Assembly (NCBI RefSeq): GCF_004349265.1
Contig: NZ_SMFL01000005.1
Coordinates: 310,301-374,300, forward strand
Direction of reading: 5' to 3'
DNA length: 64,000 bases
Source: Dyadobacter psychrotolerans
Lineage (GTDB): Bacteria; Bacteroidota; Bacteroidia; Cytophagales; Spirosomataceae
The stretch's first letter is position 1. Each line of letters starts with the position of its first letter. The position numbers and the translations under genes are program-made. Under the pieces are notes generated by a model, which had not been told where the DNA came from, made no database searches, and saw only the letters and a program-made list of their open reading frames with translations. This document shows, one piece after another, positions 1 through 8,962 of this stretch.

Positions 1-881
1 TAATCGACATCCAGCCACTTGGGTGCGTCGCCTATGCCACCTGGTTTTTCACCACGTGCAGATACCTTTTTAAGTCCGGCTGGTTGTATCGAAGAATAAA
101 CAACATCGGCAATGTGGCACCAGAAGTCAGCAAAAACGCCGCCGGAATAATCCAGAAAATAGCGAAAAGTACCGTGGCATTTTGCAGGAATATAGTCGGT
201 GTAAGGAGCAGGCCCAAGCCACATATCCCAGTTTAATGTTTTGGGGATAGCCTGGACAGCCGGGTTACCGAGTTCGGGAGATTGTCCTGTTTTCCACAGA
301 CGTACAGTGCTGACCTTACCAATTGCTCCGGATTTAATAATCTCTACAACGCGGTGAAAGTTCTCACTGGCATGTATCTGGTTTCCCATTTGAAAAATCC
401 TGCCGTGTTTACTCAAATTTTTAAGCATCATATTGCCTTCGCTGAAATTATATGACAGCGGCTTTTCTCCATATACATCCTTCCCTGCCTGAAATGCCAG
501 CGTGGCAATTTGCGCGTGCCAGTGGTCAGGTGTGGCAATGGTGATCGCATCTATATCTTTCCTTTCCAGTATCTGTCTGAAATCTTCATACACGTCAACT
601 TTTAAATTCGGCTGTATTTTCTCAAGTCTTTTTCTGGTCTCGCCCAAGTGAAGCTGATCAACGTCACAGAGTGCGGCGATTTCGACCTGTGGCAGATCTG
701 CGAACCATCGCATGTGACTGTTTCCCATCGAACCCAGCCCGATATGTGCTATTCGCAAACGGTCGCTGGGAGCTGCTTTTCCAATCAGGGATGGTAATAT
801 TGTGAAACCTAACGCACCCAAAGCTGCTGTTTTGATAAAACTTCTCCGTTCTGTGTTTTTGTCTGTATGTTTGTAGTCCAT
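1..881 (-). CDS. Gfo/Idh/MocA family NAD(P)-dependent oxidoreductase, Tat-exported (3' end cut by window edge)
   Basis: I translated this from the minus strand; it is open to base 1, so about 293 residues of the N-terminal part are visible and the C-terminus lies outside. Residues 12-30 form a twin-arginine-type signal (ERRSFIK followed by a hydrophobic stretch), implying export of a folded cofactor enzyme to the periplasm. A Rossmann motif IGLGSMG lies at 47-53, the family EKP motif with its conserved lysine at 139-141, and a CHIAD segment at 255-259. The family oxidises or reduces sugar hydroxyls with NAD(P). It lies 34 bases downstream of the DUF1080 gene and is probably co-transcribed with it. 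Since DUF1080 proteins include 3-keto-glycoside hydrolases, a role in C3 oxidation of sugars is an attractive inference. The start at 881 is the ATG that gives a complete Tat signal. Confidence 0.9.
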   Translation of the reverse strand, partial: MDYKHTDKNTERRSFIKTAALGALGFTILPSLIGKAAPSDRLRIAHIGLGSMGNSHMRWFADLPQVEIAALCDVDQLHLGETRKRLEKIQPNLKVDVYEDFRQILERKDIDAITIATPDHWHAQIATLAFQAGKDVYGEKPLSYNFSEGNMMLKNLSKHGRIFQMGNQIHASENFHRVVEIIKSGAIGKVSTVRLWKTGQSPELGNPAVQAIPKTLNWDMWLGPAPYTDYIPAKCHGTFRYFLDYSGGVFADFWCHIADVVYSSIQPAGLKKVSARGEKPGGIGDAPKWLDVD

Positions 882-915
882 GATCAGTTTTATTGAGCCC
901 TGAAATTATTTATAT

Positions 916-1605
916 CTATTCTTTAATCCGGATGTTTTTAAACCGAACGACTGATCCATGGCCCAAAAAAGCGATATGTCCTGACTTGTTTAAAACCGCC
1001 TGTTGGAATGATCCTGGCTTCAATTTCGATGTTGCCTGGTTCAGATTTCCGTCAAGAATGGTTTCCCCGTTTAGGATCACCTGAATGTGGTCACCTTTTG
1101 CCCGGACCTCCTGCATGTTCCACTCACCAGCAGGTTTCAGAAAACCACGTTTGGCAGGAATGATCTTATACACGGAACCATGATATTGACCTGGCTCCAG
1201 ATCTTTGTAGCTTGCATGTTCGTTGTCCAGAATCTGAAGTTCCATTCCGCTATACCCCTGTTTTGGTTCAACATAGTCATGGCGCAGGCCAAGTCCGTTA
1301 TTCCCTGCCGGACTAAGCAGAAATTCAAAACGTAAAATGAAATCGGAGTACGTATTTTTTGAGTATAAATTCCCACTTGCACTTTGAAGCGGACGCATTG
1401 TGATCGTGCCGTCTTCCAGCACATATTCTTTGGTATTACCTTTCCAATGATCCATTGAGGTGCCGTCAAAAAGAATTTTGTAACCTTGTTTCTTCTCTTT
1501 TTTTGAAAGCTCAAATTGTTTAACCGGTGGCGTTTGTCCTAAAAGTTTAAAGCATAGGAGACATAAAACAGACAGTGTAATAACACCAGCTTTTATACTT
1601 TTCAT
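916..1605 (-). CDS. DUF1080 / 3-keto-disaccharide hydrolase-type secreted protein
   Basis: This 229-residue protein begins with a signal peptide (MKSIKAGVITLSVLCLL... ending near LLGQ), so the ATG at 1605 is preferred over the upstream in-frame ATG at 1650. The mature part is one PF06439-type LamG/concanavalin-like jelly roll, recognisable from GYKILFDGTSMDHWKG near its beginning and the GLRHDYV and GMELQILDNEH segments. Some members of this family hydrolyse 3-keto-glycosides and others only bind glycans, so the catalytic role is inferred. The gene lies between the DUF1735 lipoprotein gene (77 bases upstream) and the oxidoreductase gene, as last-but-one visible gene of the Sus-type locus. Its product probably acts in the periplasm or at the outer membrane on the imported oligosaccharide. 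Confidence 0.88.
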   Translation of the reverse strand: MKSIKAGVITLSVLCLLCFKLLGQTPPVKQFELSKKEKKQGYKILFDGTSMDHWKGNTKEYVLEDGTITMRPLQSASGNLYSKNTYSDFILRFEFLLSPAGNNGLGLRHDYVEPKQGYSGMELQILDNEHASYKDLEPGQYHGSVYKIIPAKRGFLKPAGEWNMQEVRAKGDHIQVILNGETILDGNLNQATSKLKPGSFQQAVLNKSGHIAFLGHGSVVRFKNIRIKE

Positions 1606-1682
1606 ATTTTGGAAATATTTACGATTGGTTTGATACGCAGGAAACCCCATCGTAATTATTACTTTGGGGTTTCTTTGTGGGT

Positions 1683-2579
1683 TTAGTCCTGGATGGAAAC
1701 AGGAATAAGCATCGTTGATTTTGCCGGATTTATTCCAAACAGAGATACCTGAGTCAATTTCAACGGCAGCATGTAAGCGCCTTTTGGCGCATTGTTTTTG
1801 AGCAGATAATAGGTCAGTGCCTGTTCGTTATTCAGGTTTTGTACAAGAAAGCTTGCCGGATCCAGCCTGTAAGCCTGAGAAGGAAGGATCTTATGACTTG
1901 TTTTTTTCTCAATGTTATACGCTGTCAGCACCGCCTCATCAACTTCTACCTTGTATTGCAGATCCGCTTTGTTGTTGTAATTGGTCTGCACAAATGCATA
2001 AAACTTTGTTTCGGCAGGTGAGCCCGCAAGACTTAAGGATGAAGTTGCTGCGGCAAGTCCGGCCGTTTTAAATCCCAGGTATGGACTTACCACAGTTGGT
2101 ACAACCACTGAATAAAGTTGAGTTTCAACAGCGGTATGAAGTGACCCCGCCGAACTTAATTTAAACGGAATCGCATAAGTGAACTGTGTTGTAGTTTGCA
2201 AAGCTTCAATGCCCGCTGCGTCAAAAGATACTTCAAAAGGGACCTGATAATCTGATTTTTCTATTTTCAGTGTAGAGTTTTTTACCTTGTAATAGGCAGC
2301 AGGGAGCAAGGTATATTTTGTTCCGTAATACTTAGCCAGGAGGGATTCATCTACGGTTATGGTCACTTCACCTTCCTGTGTGCCGACACCACTTTTGACT
2401 ACCTGTAAATTGTAAGTGAAGTTATCTCCTTTGAAAACGTTCTGGTTATTTAATCCGAAATTATTGAGGTACACCTTATCCTCCACCATATTGTTCATCC
2501 TGCGGTCTTCACAGCCTGCTGCTAAAATTATGAGTGAGAGCGCCAGCAGATGCAATAAACTGTTTTTATAATTCTTCAT
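1683..2579 (-). CDS. DUF1735-domain surface lipoprotein (SusE/F-position glycan-binding candidate)
   Basis: The product has 298 residues from the ATG at 2579. That start gives a lipoprotein signal MKNYKNSLLHLLALSLIILAAGC, whereas the longer frame from 2612 would add a polar extension. Two DUF1735-like beta-sandwich units are visible. The first begins near DKVYLNN and contains LPAAYYKV; the second, in the C-terminal half, contains the parallel LPSQAYRLD. The family occurs as surface lipoproteins encoded just after SusD and is thought to hold or pass on glycan. The start is 22 bases beyond the end of the susD-like gene, so co-transcription is nearly certain. No catalytic motif is seen. It is probably exported to the cell surface, although no classical export signal after the Cys (KDDE type) is evident: the sequence is CEDRRMNN. 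Confidence 0.85.
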   Translation of the reverse strand: MKNYKNSLLHLLALSLIILAAGCEDRRMNNMVEDKVYLNNFGLNNQNVFKGDNFTYNLQVVKSGVGTQEGEVTITVDESLLAKYYGTKYTLLPAAYYKVKNSTLKIEKSDYQVPFEVSFDAAGIEALQTTTQFTYAIPFKLSSAGSLHTAVETQLYSVVVPTVVSPYLGFKTAGLAAATSSLSLAGSPAETKFYAFVQTNYNNKADLQYKVEVDEAVLTAYNIEKKTSHKILPSQAYRLDPASFLVQNLNNEQALTYYLLKNNAPKGAYMLPLKLTQVSLFGINPAKSTMLIPVSIQD

Positions 2580-2601
2580 GATTCTGAATCGTTTGTAATG
2601 A

Positions 2602-4446
2602 TTACCATCCATAATTTTGGGTGAAACTTTTCATTTCATTAAGTTGCTCCTGGTTGATAGGAAAGAAATAGTGTTTTTTTTCAAAAACTCTGGTGCCCGG
2701 AAAAAGCGTTGACGAGCGTTTCCATGAATCATCATAATTGGTTGCTGACAAATTACGGGTGTAGTTTGGTCCGACAAATTCGGTTTCGGCAATCATCCAG
2801 GTACGTGCATCATGGTAGCGGTGCGATTCAAATGCCATCTCTACCATACGTTCTTTACGAATGAGCTCGCGTAGCAGCGATTGGTTTCCGATCACTTCGG
2901 GGTAGGCCACCTGCAGGTTATTTAACCCGCTGCGGTTCCTGACTTTGTTGATGTAAAGTAGAGCATCGGCTTCATTTCGCTGTGGCTTTTCGTTGCAGGC
3001 TTCGGCGTAGCTTAGAAATATTTCAGCAAGCCTGAAAGTAGGCCAGCAAAATTGTCCCCACTGTCCGCTTTCCGTATTATTGCTTGGATCGCTCATTCGC
3101 CGCCACAAATATCCGGCTTTTACACAGTCACCGGACGCCTGGTATCCCGAAGTACCTCCTGTATGGAAAGTAATGAGTTTATCGCCTGCACCCCGGTTAT
3201 ACCAGTTGAACCCGTTGGCCAGCACGGAAGCATAAAAACGCGCATCACGGCCAACTGTGCTGTTATGGGCACGAATCGCTTTCCAGTTGTCGAGTGGGTG
3301 AATGTATCCGGCAGTGAAACCTTCTTCCTGATAACCCGACTTGGAATCAATAATCGGGTAGCCGGTGGCATCATAGCCGGTTACAGGGTAACGTCCGCTT
3401 GCGGCCATCGGGTAGGTATCTACCAGTTTCAGCGAAGGTGCATATCCGCCATAACCCTCTTTCACGGCGCGGGGAGGATTAGCCCTTACTACCCATCCGT
3501 TAGCCGCACCCAGCCAGCGTCCCCAAATCACTTCCGAATTCCAGAACTTGAAGAATACACCCTGGTAAGACTTGATTGCCTTGCGCATCGGATCGGTTTC
3601 GGTGTTGTCGGTGTACAGACTGTACTGATTCATATCAATAAGCTCCCTGGCGGCTTTCGCAGCGGTTTCCCATTTACCTGCGTCAACGGTTTGAGGAAAT
3701 ATCTTTTGGCCTTCTTTATTAATCATGCTTCTGAGATATTCAGCTCCGTTAAAAAGCGGGCGGGCCGCATAGAGTGTTGCACGGGTTTTTGCAGCCATCA
3801 CAGCCCCTTTTGTCGCTCTGCCAGCCCAGGCTTCTTCTGTTACGGTGGCTGGTAAAGCAGCGATGCACTTATCGAATTCGGAGAGGATGAAGGCAAAGTT
3901 ATCGTCGACTGTGCCGCGATCAATTGATTCAGGACGAATCGTGATATCCGGATCTTTGTCACCCCAGATATAAACCGGGCCATACTTTCTCAACAGGTTA
4001 AAATACAGGAAGGCACGGATGAAACGCGCTTCAGCTTTCATAATATCCTTTGTTTCCTGATTGATTTCGACGTTTTTATCAACATTATTCATAAAAATCG
4101 TTGCCTGATTAATGCCGGTATAGCTGCTTTTCCAGGTAAGGAAAGCTGTGCTTGTCGGGCCCCAGGAGCCATTGTTCATATTAAGCCAGGACACACCTGA
4201 TAGCCAGGAAAACATGCCTTCGTCCGATCTTGGAATAACCGATGCCTCGCCACCCACTATGTCGGATTCATTCGGCAGAAAACTATATATCTGAGCCAGA
4301 TAAGCTTCTGTGGTGCTTCTTTTATTAAAAGTTTCCTCCAGCGTCAGTGCATTTTGTAGCTCAACAGATAAGTAATCACTGCAAGAGGTAAACACGGAAA
4401 CACTTAATAATAAACCAAGTAAAAGGGATGATTTTCTCATTTTCAT
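2602..4446 (-). CDS. SusD/RagB family nutrient-binding outer membrane lipoprotein
   Basis: This 614-residue protein has a lipoprotein signal whose lipobox is FTSC near residue 22 and opens with the SusD-typical CSDYLSVE. The SusD-like N-terminal domain includes TTEAYLAQIYSFLP and the TPR-like helix AEARFIRAFLYFNLLRKYGPV. The C-terminal RagB/SusD domain includes RLAEIFLSYAEACNE, INKVRNRSGL and the RKERMVEMAFESHRYHDARTW signature. SusD proteins form the lid on SusC and capture the glycan. It follows susC by only 5 bases, so the two are translated together. The length is usual to slightly long for the family. Two starts (ATG 4446 and ATG 4440) are possible and both keep the signal peptide. The substrate cannot be read from the sequence. 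Confidence 0.95.
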   Translation of the reverse strand: MKMRKSSLLLGLLLSVSVFTSCSDYLSVELQNALTLEETFNKRSTTEAYLAQIYSFLPNESDIVGGEASVIPRSDEGMFSWLSGVSWLNMNNGSWGPTSTAFLTWKSSYTGINQATIFMNNVDKNVEINQETKDIMKAEARFIRAFLYFNLLRKYGPVYIWGDKDPDITIRPESIDRGTVDDNFAFILSEFDKCIAALPATVTEEAWAGRATKGAVMAAKTRATLYAARPLFNGAEYLRSMINKEGQKIFPQTVDAGKWETAAKAARELIDMNQYSLYTDNTETDPMRKAIKSYQGVFFKFWNSEVIWGRWLGAANGWVVRANPPRAVKEGYGGYAPSLKLVDTYPMAASGRYPVTGYDATGYPIIDSKSGYQEEGFTAGYIHPLDNWKAIRAHNSTVGRDARFYASVLANGFNWYNRGAGDKLITFHTGGTSGYQASGDCVKAGYLWRRMSDPSNNTESGQWGQFCWPTFRLAEIFLSYAEACNEKPQRNEADALLYINKVRNRSGLNNLQVAYPEVIGNQSLLRELIRKERMVEMAFESHRYHDARTWMIAETEFVGPNYTRNLSATNYDDSWKRSSTLFPGTRVFEKKHYFFPINQEQLNEMKSFTQNYGW

Positions 4447-4451
4447 AATTA

Positions 4452-7400
4452 TTAAAAATTAAGACTTGCTCCGAAACTGACTGTTTTCATTTGCGGATAA
4501 ACATTGCCATAACTGGCATTAAGCTCCGGATCCCAGAGTTTAAATTTGCTGAATGTGAATAGGTTCACCCCTTGTGCATAAATTCTTACCGTTGATATCT
4601 TCGCACGGCTTACAATGCTTTTTGGTATGGTGTAGCCTATTTCAGCATTTTTCACCCGGATAAAACTCATGTCCCTTTGATAAAAAGTAGAGGATTGCCG
4701 GTTGTTCTCATTAAAAGCCAGTGACATCCTTGCATATTCTGCATTGGGATTCTGGTTGTTCAGAGACCACCTTTTGTCTGCTGCATCGGCAAGGATCTGT
4801 CCGTTTACCAGAATACTTCCCGCGGGTCCCTGTAACGGATCGCCGCTGATAATTCTGGTAACATGGCCAACGCCCTGAAAAAAGGCAGACAAATCAAAGT
4901 TTTTATACTTGGCACTCAATCCGAAACCATAAGAAATTTCCGGTACTGTACTGCGTCCGATGGCGATCTGGTCGTAGCTGTCGATGACTCCATCGGCGTT
5001 GATATCTTTATACTTAATATCACCAGGCACGACAGATCCGAATTTCTGAACAGGACTTTCCGCAATGTCCTCAGCGGATTTAAACAGACCAAGAGAAATT
5101 AAGCCAAACTGTTGATTGTAAGCCTGACCTGCAACCTGCTGATAGGCATAAATCGGGGTAGGGGCATCGTTATAAATGACTTTGTTTCTGTTGTATGAAA
5201 AGTTTCCACGGGCCGAAAGCATCCAGTCGCCTTTTACGTAGGTATATTCCAAAGAGCCGTCCATCCCGCGGTTGGCCATCTTACCCAGGTTCACATACTG
5301 TGCAATGTTGATCCCGACAACAGAAGGAACACTTTGCTGCAGAATGTAGATGCCGTCACGGCGCTCGTTGAAATAATCGAGCTGTAATTTCAGCTGGTCC
5401 CATATTCCCAGTTCAAACCCAATGTTGGTTTTGATAGCCTGCTCCCAGGCCACATCCGGATTTCCGGGATTGCCGGTGGCCACGCCCGTAATACTTTTTT
5501 GACCAGTAGTTCCAAAAATATACGAGCCGGAGTTCTGCATTTCGGAATTGTAAGCAAAGCGGCGGTTTCCTCCGATCTGGTCATTTCCTATGTATCCATG
5601 CGAACCGCGGAATTTCAGCAGGTTAACATCCGGTAATATTCTTTTAAAGAATTTTTCCTTACTTAAATTGTAACCAAAACCGATGGAAGGGAAAAAACCG
5701 AACCGGTGAGCAGGAGCAAAGTTTTCGGAGCCGTTGTAACCAAAATTGCCGTCAAAAAAGAACTTGTTTTGGTAGGCATAGGTGACACGCCCGGCAATTC
5801 CTATGTTGCGATATGGAAATGCAGCAATGTAGTTCCCTGGAAAGTTGTCGGTATGTTCTCTTCTTGTAAACAAAAACAAACCACCAACCCGGTGGTCACC
5901 AAAGGCATTGTCGTAATTAAAAGATGATTCCAGATTGGTGGTTTTCGTACCTCTGTTTGATCTGGACAAAGATAAATAGTCACTGCCATCTACGTTTTTG
6001 TGCAAAATCAGTTTGCCGTTCTCATCACGTCCGGTTGCGTAGTAGGTTGCCGGATTTTTGCGCTTATCCAGGGTTGACTCGTTGGTGGCATCCCACGAAA
6101 ACTTGATATTGAATTTCAGGCCGGGAAGAATGTAATCTCCCAAGTCCTGAGTCAGGCTCATCAATGATTGGGAAGTGTTCCAGAAATCCTGAGAATACCC
6201 CGTGCCATTGAGTGAATAATATGGGTTGCTGCCTACCAGCGGCTGTGCATTGGTTCCGTCGGAATAGTAGGGGGCGATCGAGATCGGAGGTGTTGTCATC
6301 ACGATCTGATACATGGTTGCCATATCTACGCCCAGCCGGTTTTTATTCTCATAAGTATTGGCCAGATTCAAACTCAGCTCTGTCGTTTTTGTTACATCCA
6401 CATCCAGATTGGAACGAAAAGTGAATTTGTTATAGCTTACCGAAGGATTGTAGGATTTGGTTACAACGGGGTTAAAAAGCCCGTTTTCATTGTAATAAGA
6501 GCCGGACACATAATACCTGGCAATCTTTCCCCCACCAGAAACATTCAAATTCAAACGGTTGCTTGTTGTCGCTTCCTTGTAGATTGTTTTCATCCAGTCA
6601 ACATTCGGGTACAGGTCAGGATCCTCTCCGGATAAATATTTCTGTCTGATGTGATCTGGAAAAGGAGTCGAACCATTTGCATCATAGCTGATATCATTGT
6701 AATAATCCATCCACTGACCTGCATTTGCAAGCTTTGGAAGTCTTACAGGCGCGAGTATGCCTCTTTCGTAACGGGTGTTTATGGTAGGTTTATCGGAGTA
6801 CTTTCCTTTTTTAGTAGTGATCAGCACGATACCGTTTGCACCGCGTACACCATAAACCGCCGTTGCGCTCGCGTCTTTAAGAATCGAAAACGATTCAATA
6901 TCTTCCGGATCCACCAGATCCATAGAGCGCTGAATACCGTCTACCAGAATTAAAGGTGTATTACTTGCTCCGAAACTGCTGATTCCGCGTATCCAGAAAC
7001 TGGAACCCGAACCAGGTTCGCCGCTTCCCTGCACCGATACAATACCAGCAATCTGCCCGGCGAGCGCGTTACTTAATTTACTGACCGGCACTTTTAAATC
7101 ACTTGCTGAAACAGATGAAATTGCACCCACTATACTTTCTTTGCGCTGTGTGCCAAAGGCAACAACGACAACTTCTTCCAGATTTTGGTTGTCCGGTCTG
7201 AGAATCACATCAAGTGTTTTACGATTTCCCAAAACAACTTCCTGCGTCACATATCCGATAAAAGAAAATACAAGCGTAACTTCTCCTTCCGGAACAGACA
7301 GGCTGTAGTTCCCCGATGCATCAGCAGATGCACCTCTGGCTGTTCCTTTTACCATGATATTTACACCAGGCAGAATTTCTCCTCTCTCGTCCGTCACCCT

Positions 7401-7880
7401 GCCTGTAATAGGGATCTCGGCAAGAGCCATGGAAACCTCCTTTATTTTTTTACCCATCGTTTCGATGGCCTTCACCCCGCTGGCCGGTGTTTTTTCAGGA
7501 ATGTCTACAGGCTTGATGATTGGCTCGGGCGTATTTTTCTCATCCAGCAACACATAGGTTCCCTTTTTTACTTTTTTGAATTTGATGTTTGTCGTACGTA
7601 GAAGAAGTTCCAGATTGTACTCAAAGGATGCATTTGCCCGGATCGCATTAGCAGGCACCATGATTTGGGACAGAATCTTTTCTTCAAAAAGCAAATCGAC
7701 CTGATATTTGTCTTTAAGAATCAAAAGCATGTCTTTCAGCTGAGCTGCTTGTGGACGCACCTCTGATTGCCGCACGACAGATTTTGAATTGGCAAAGAGC
7801 TGGCCAAATACCAGATTCGGAAATACCCCGATTGCAACGCAGAGCCAGAACCGCCTGAATAACAGTAGTTTTAAATTCAT
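4452..7880 (-). CDS. SusC/RagA family TonB-dependent transporter with N-terminal STN signalling domain
   Basis: The 1142-residue protein carries a signal peptide (to about residue 26, VFGQ). An STN domain follows (about 45-112, with LLFEEKILSQ and the VKKGTYVLLD end), then a Pro-rich linker and a CarboxypepD_reg-like domain (about 156-232, ITGRVTDERGEILPGVNI). Next come a TonB-box-like EEVVVVAFGTQ, a plug domain with LVDGIQRS and the VYGVRGANGIVLITTKKG signature, and a long beta-barrel ending in aromatic FGASLNF. The STN domain is the part of such transporters that contacts the FecR anti-sigma factor, and fecR lies directly upstream (31-base gap). This links substrate binding to sigma activation and autoinduction of the locus. 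It is the only one of the three SusC proteins in this window with an STN domain. Confidence 0.96.
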   Translation of the reverse strand: MNLKLLLFRRFWLCVAIGVFPNLVFGQLFANSKSVVRQSEVRPQAAQLKDMLLILKDKYQVDLLFEEKILSQIMVPANAIRANASFEYNLELLLRTTNIKFKKVKKGTYVLLDEKNTPEPIIKPVDIPEKTPASGVKAIETMGKKIKEVSMALAEIPITGRVTDERGEILPGVNIMVKGTARGASADASGNYSLSVPEGEVTLVFSFIGYVTQEVVLGNRKTLDVILRPDNQNLEEVVVVAFGTQRKESIVGAISSVSASDLKVPVSKLSNALAGQIAGIVSVQGSGEPGSGSSFWIRGISSFGASNTPLILVDGIQRSMDLVDPEDIESFSILKDASATAVYGVRGANGIVLITTKKGKYSDKPTINTRYERGILAPVRLPKLANAGQWMDYYNDISYDANGSTPFPDHIRQKYLSGEDPDLYPNVDWMKTIYKEATTSNRLNLNVSGGGKIARYYVSGSYYNENGLFNPVVTKSYNPSVSYNKFTFRSNLDVDVTKTTELSLNLANTYENKNRLGVDMATMYQIVMTTPPISIAPYYSDGTNAQPLVGSNPYYSLNGTGYSQDFWNTSQSLMSLTQDLGDYILPGLKFNIKFSWDATNESTLDKRKNPATYYATGRDENGKLILHKNVDGSDYLSLSRSNRGTKTTNLESSFNYDNAFGDHRVGGLFLFTRREHTDNFPGNYIAAFPYRNIGIAGRVTYAYQNKFFFDGNFGYNGSENFAPAHRFGFFPSIGFGYNLSKEKFFKRILPDVNLLKFRGSHGYIGNDQIGGNRRFAYNSEMQNSGSYIFGTTGQKSITGVATGNPGNPDVAWEQAIKTNIGFELGIWDQLKLQLDYFNERRDGIYILQQSVPSVVGINIAQYVNLGKMANRGMDGSLEYTYVKGDWMLSARGNFSYNRNKVIYNDAPTPIYAYQQVAGQAYNQQFGLISLGLFKSAEDIAESPVQKFGSVVPGDIKYKDINADGVIDSYDQIAIGRSTVPEISYGFGLSAKYKNFDLSAFFQGVGHVTRIISGDPLQGPAGSILVNGQILADAADKRWSLNNQNPNAEYARMSLAFNENNRQSSTFYQRDMSFIRVKNAEIGYTIPKSIVSRAKISTVRIYAQGVNLFTFSKFKLWDPELNASYGNVYPQMKTVSFGASLNF

Positions 7881-7911
7881 AAATCTATTAGATTGGGGTT
7901 GATAATTTAAA

Positions 7912-8907
7912 TTAAGGGTTAGGAATTAATAAGATCTTATTGTCTGCTTTTGTGATTTCAAAACTGTACATGAAAGACATGCTGGTAAGGAGCTCTTCTG
8001 CATTTTTTGCAGGAAAGGAACCTGTGGCTGTACGCATTGCCAGGTTTTTGTCGTTAATGCGGACCACAACACCAAATACCTCACGGATTTTAACAGCAAC
8101 CTCTTTGAGCGGAGTATCATCGAAAACAAATCGATGTTCTTTCCAGGCAGTTTGTTCAATAAGTTCAGTCTTGGAAAGCTGCTGCACCTTGATTTGGCCG
8201 TTACTTTCCACAGTAGCCCGATCTCCTGGCCGCATAGTAAGTGGTTTCTCTTTGGCATAAGAGGATAGCTGCACTTTACCTTTGTTTAAAACCACATTGG
8301 TGCGCTGCTTACGGGTATAGACCACAAACTCTGTCCCCAGCACGGTTATCAGGCTTTTATCAGCTGTATGTACCTTGAAATACTGGTGATCAATTGTATG
8401 TTTTACAGAAAATTCGGCTTCACCTTCCAGGAACACATGTCGTGTTGATTTTCCAAAGCCCCATCGGGGTACCTTTAATGAAGAATTTGCATTTAAAACA
8501 ACCTGGCTGCTGTCATCAAGTGTAAAAGACTTTAATTCCCCAAAAGCGGTCTGATAGGTTTTGTACATCACCACCTCACGTTGGGTGTATATCAGTACGC
8601 TTAAAATCAGCATAACAGAGGCGGCCCATTGAAGCATCGTCTTTGTAGAAATACCTGGTGCCTTTATTATTTGTGGTTCGGAAACCGGTTCAGCTTTTTG
8701 CAGAATCCTTTCATCCATTCTGTTTAGCGCCAGTGAGGTATCAGGTAAAAATTGCGGTTGCATGGTTTCCCACTCTTCAAGCCATTCGAAGTATACTTCA
8801 ACGTTCCGGATATCTGTCAGCCAATCTTCGATCAGTTTTTTCTGAAGTGCTGTGGAGTCACCCGAGAAGTATGAGAAAACGATATGTTTTGTAAGTTCTG
8901 GTCTCAT
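7912..8907 (-). CDS. FecR family anti-sigma factor (FecR plus DUF4974)
   Basis: The 331-residue inner-membrane protein has a cytoplasmic N-terminal anti-sigma helix region (residues 1-85), one membrane segment near 90-107 (MLQWAASVMLILSVLIY), and a periplasmic FecR domain containing YQTAFGELKSFTLDDSSQVVLNANSSL. The C-terminus is DUF4974-like and contains FDDTPLKEVAVKIREVFGV. It should hold the ECF sigma factor encoded 55 bases upstream inactive until the STN domain of the adjacent SusC signals. The gene order sigma - fecR - susC - susD on one strand is the classic arrangement in Bacteroidota. No missing domain was noticed. Confidence 0.94.
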   Translation of the reverse strand: MRPELTKHIVFSYFSGDSTALQKKLIEDWLTDIRNVEVYFEWLEEWETMQPQFLPDTSLALNRMDERILQKAEPVSEPQIIKAPGISTKTMLQWAASVMLILSVLIYTQREVVMYKTYQTAFGELKSFTLDDSSQVVLNANSSLKVPRWGFGKSTRHVFLEGEAEFSVKHTIDHQYFKVHTADKSLITVLGTEFVVYTRKQRTNVVLNKGKVQLSSYAKEKPLTMRPGDRATVESNGQIKVQQLSKTELIEQTAWKEHRFVFDDTPLKEVAVKIREVFGVVVRINDKNLAMRTATGSFPAKNAEELLTSMSFMYSFEITKADNKILLIPNP

Positions 8908-8962
8908 TTTTATCTTTTTGTGTATGACAAAGACTGGAAAGTCTTCATGGCTAATAGATTTC

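Noticed and set aside
3052-3855. 267-residue open frame on the plus strand
   Set aside because: It lies antisense within the susD-like gene, whose domain signatures are complete; the antisense translation shows no recognisable fold.
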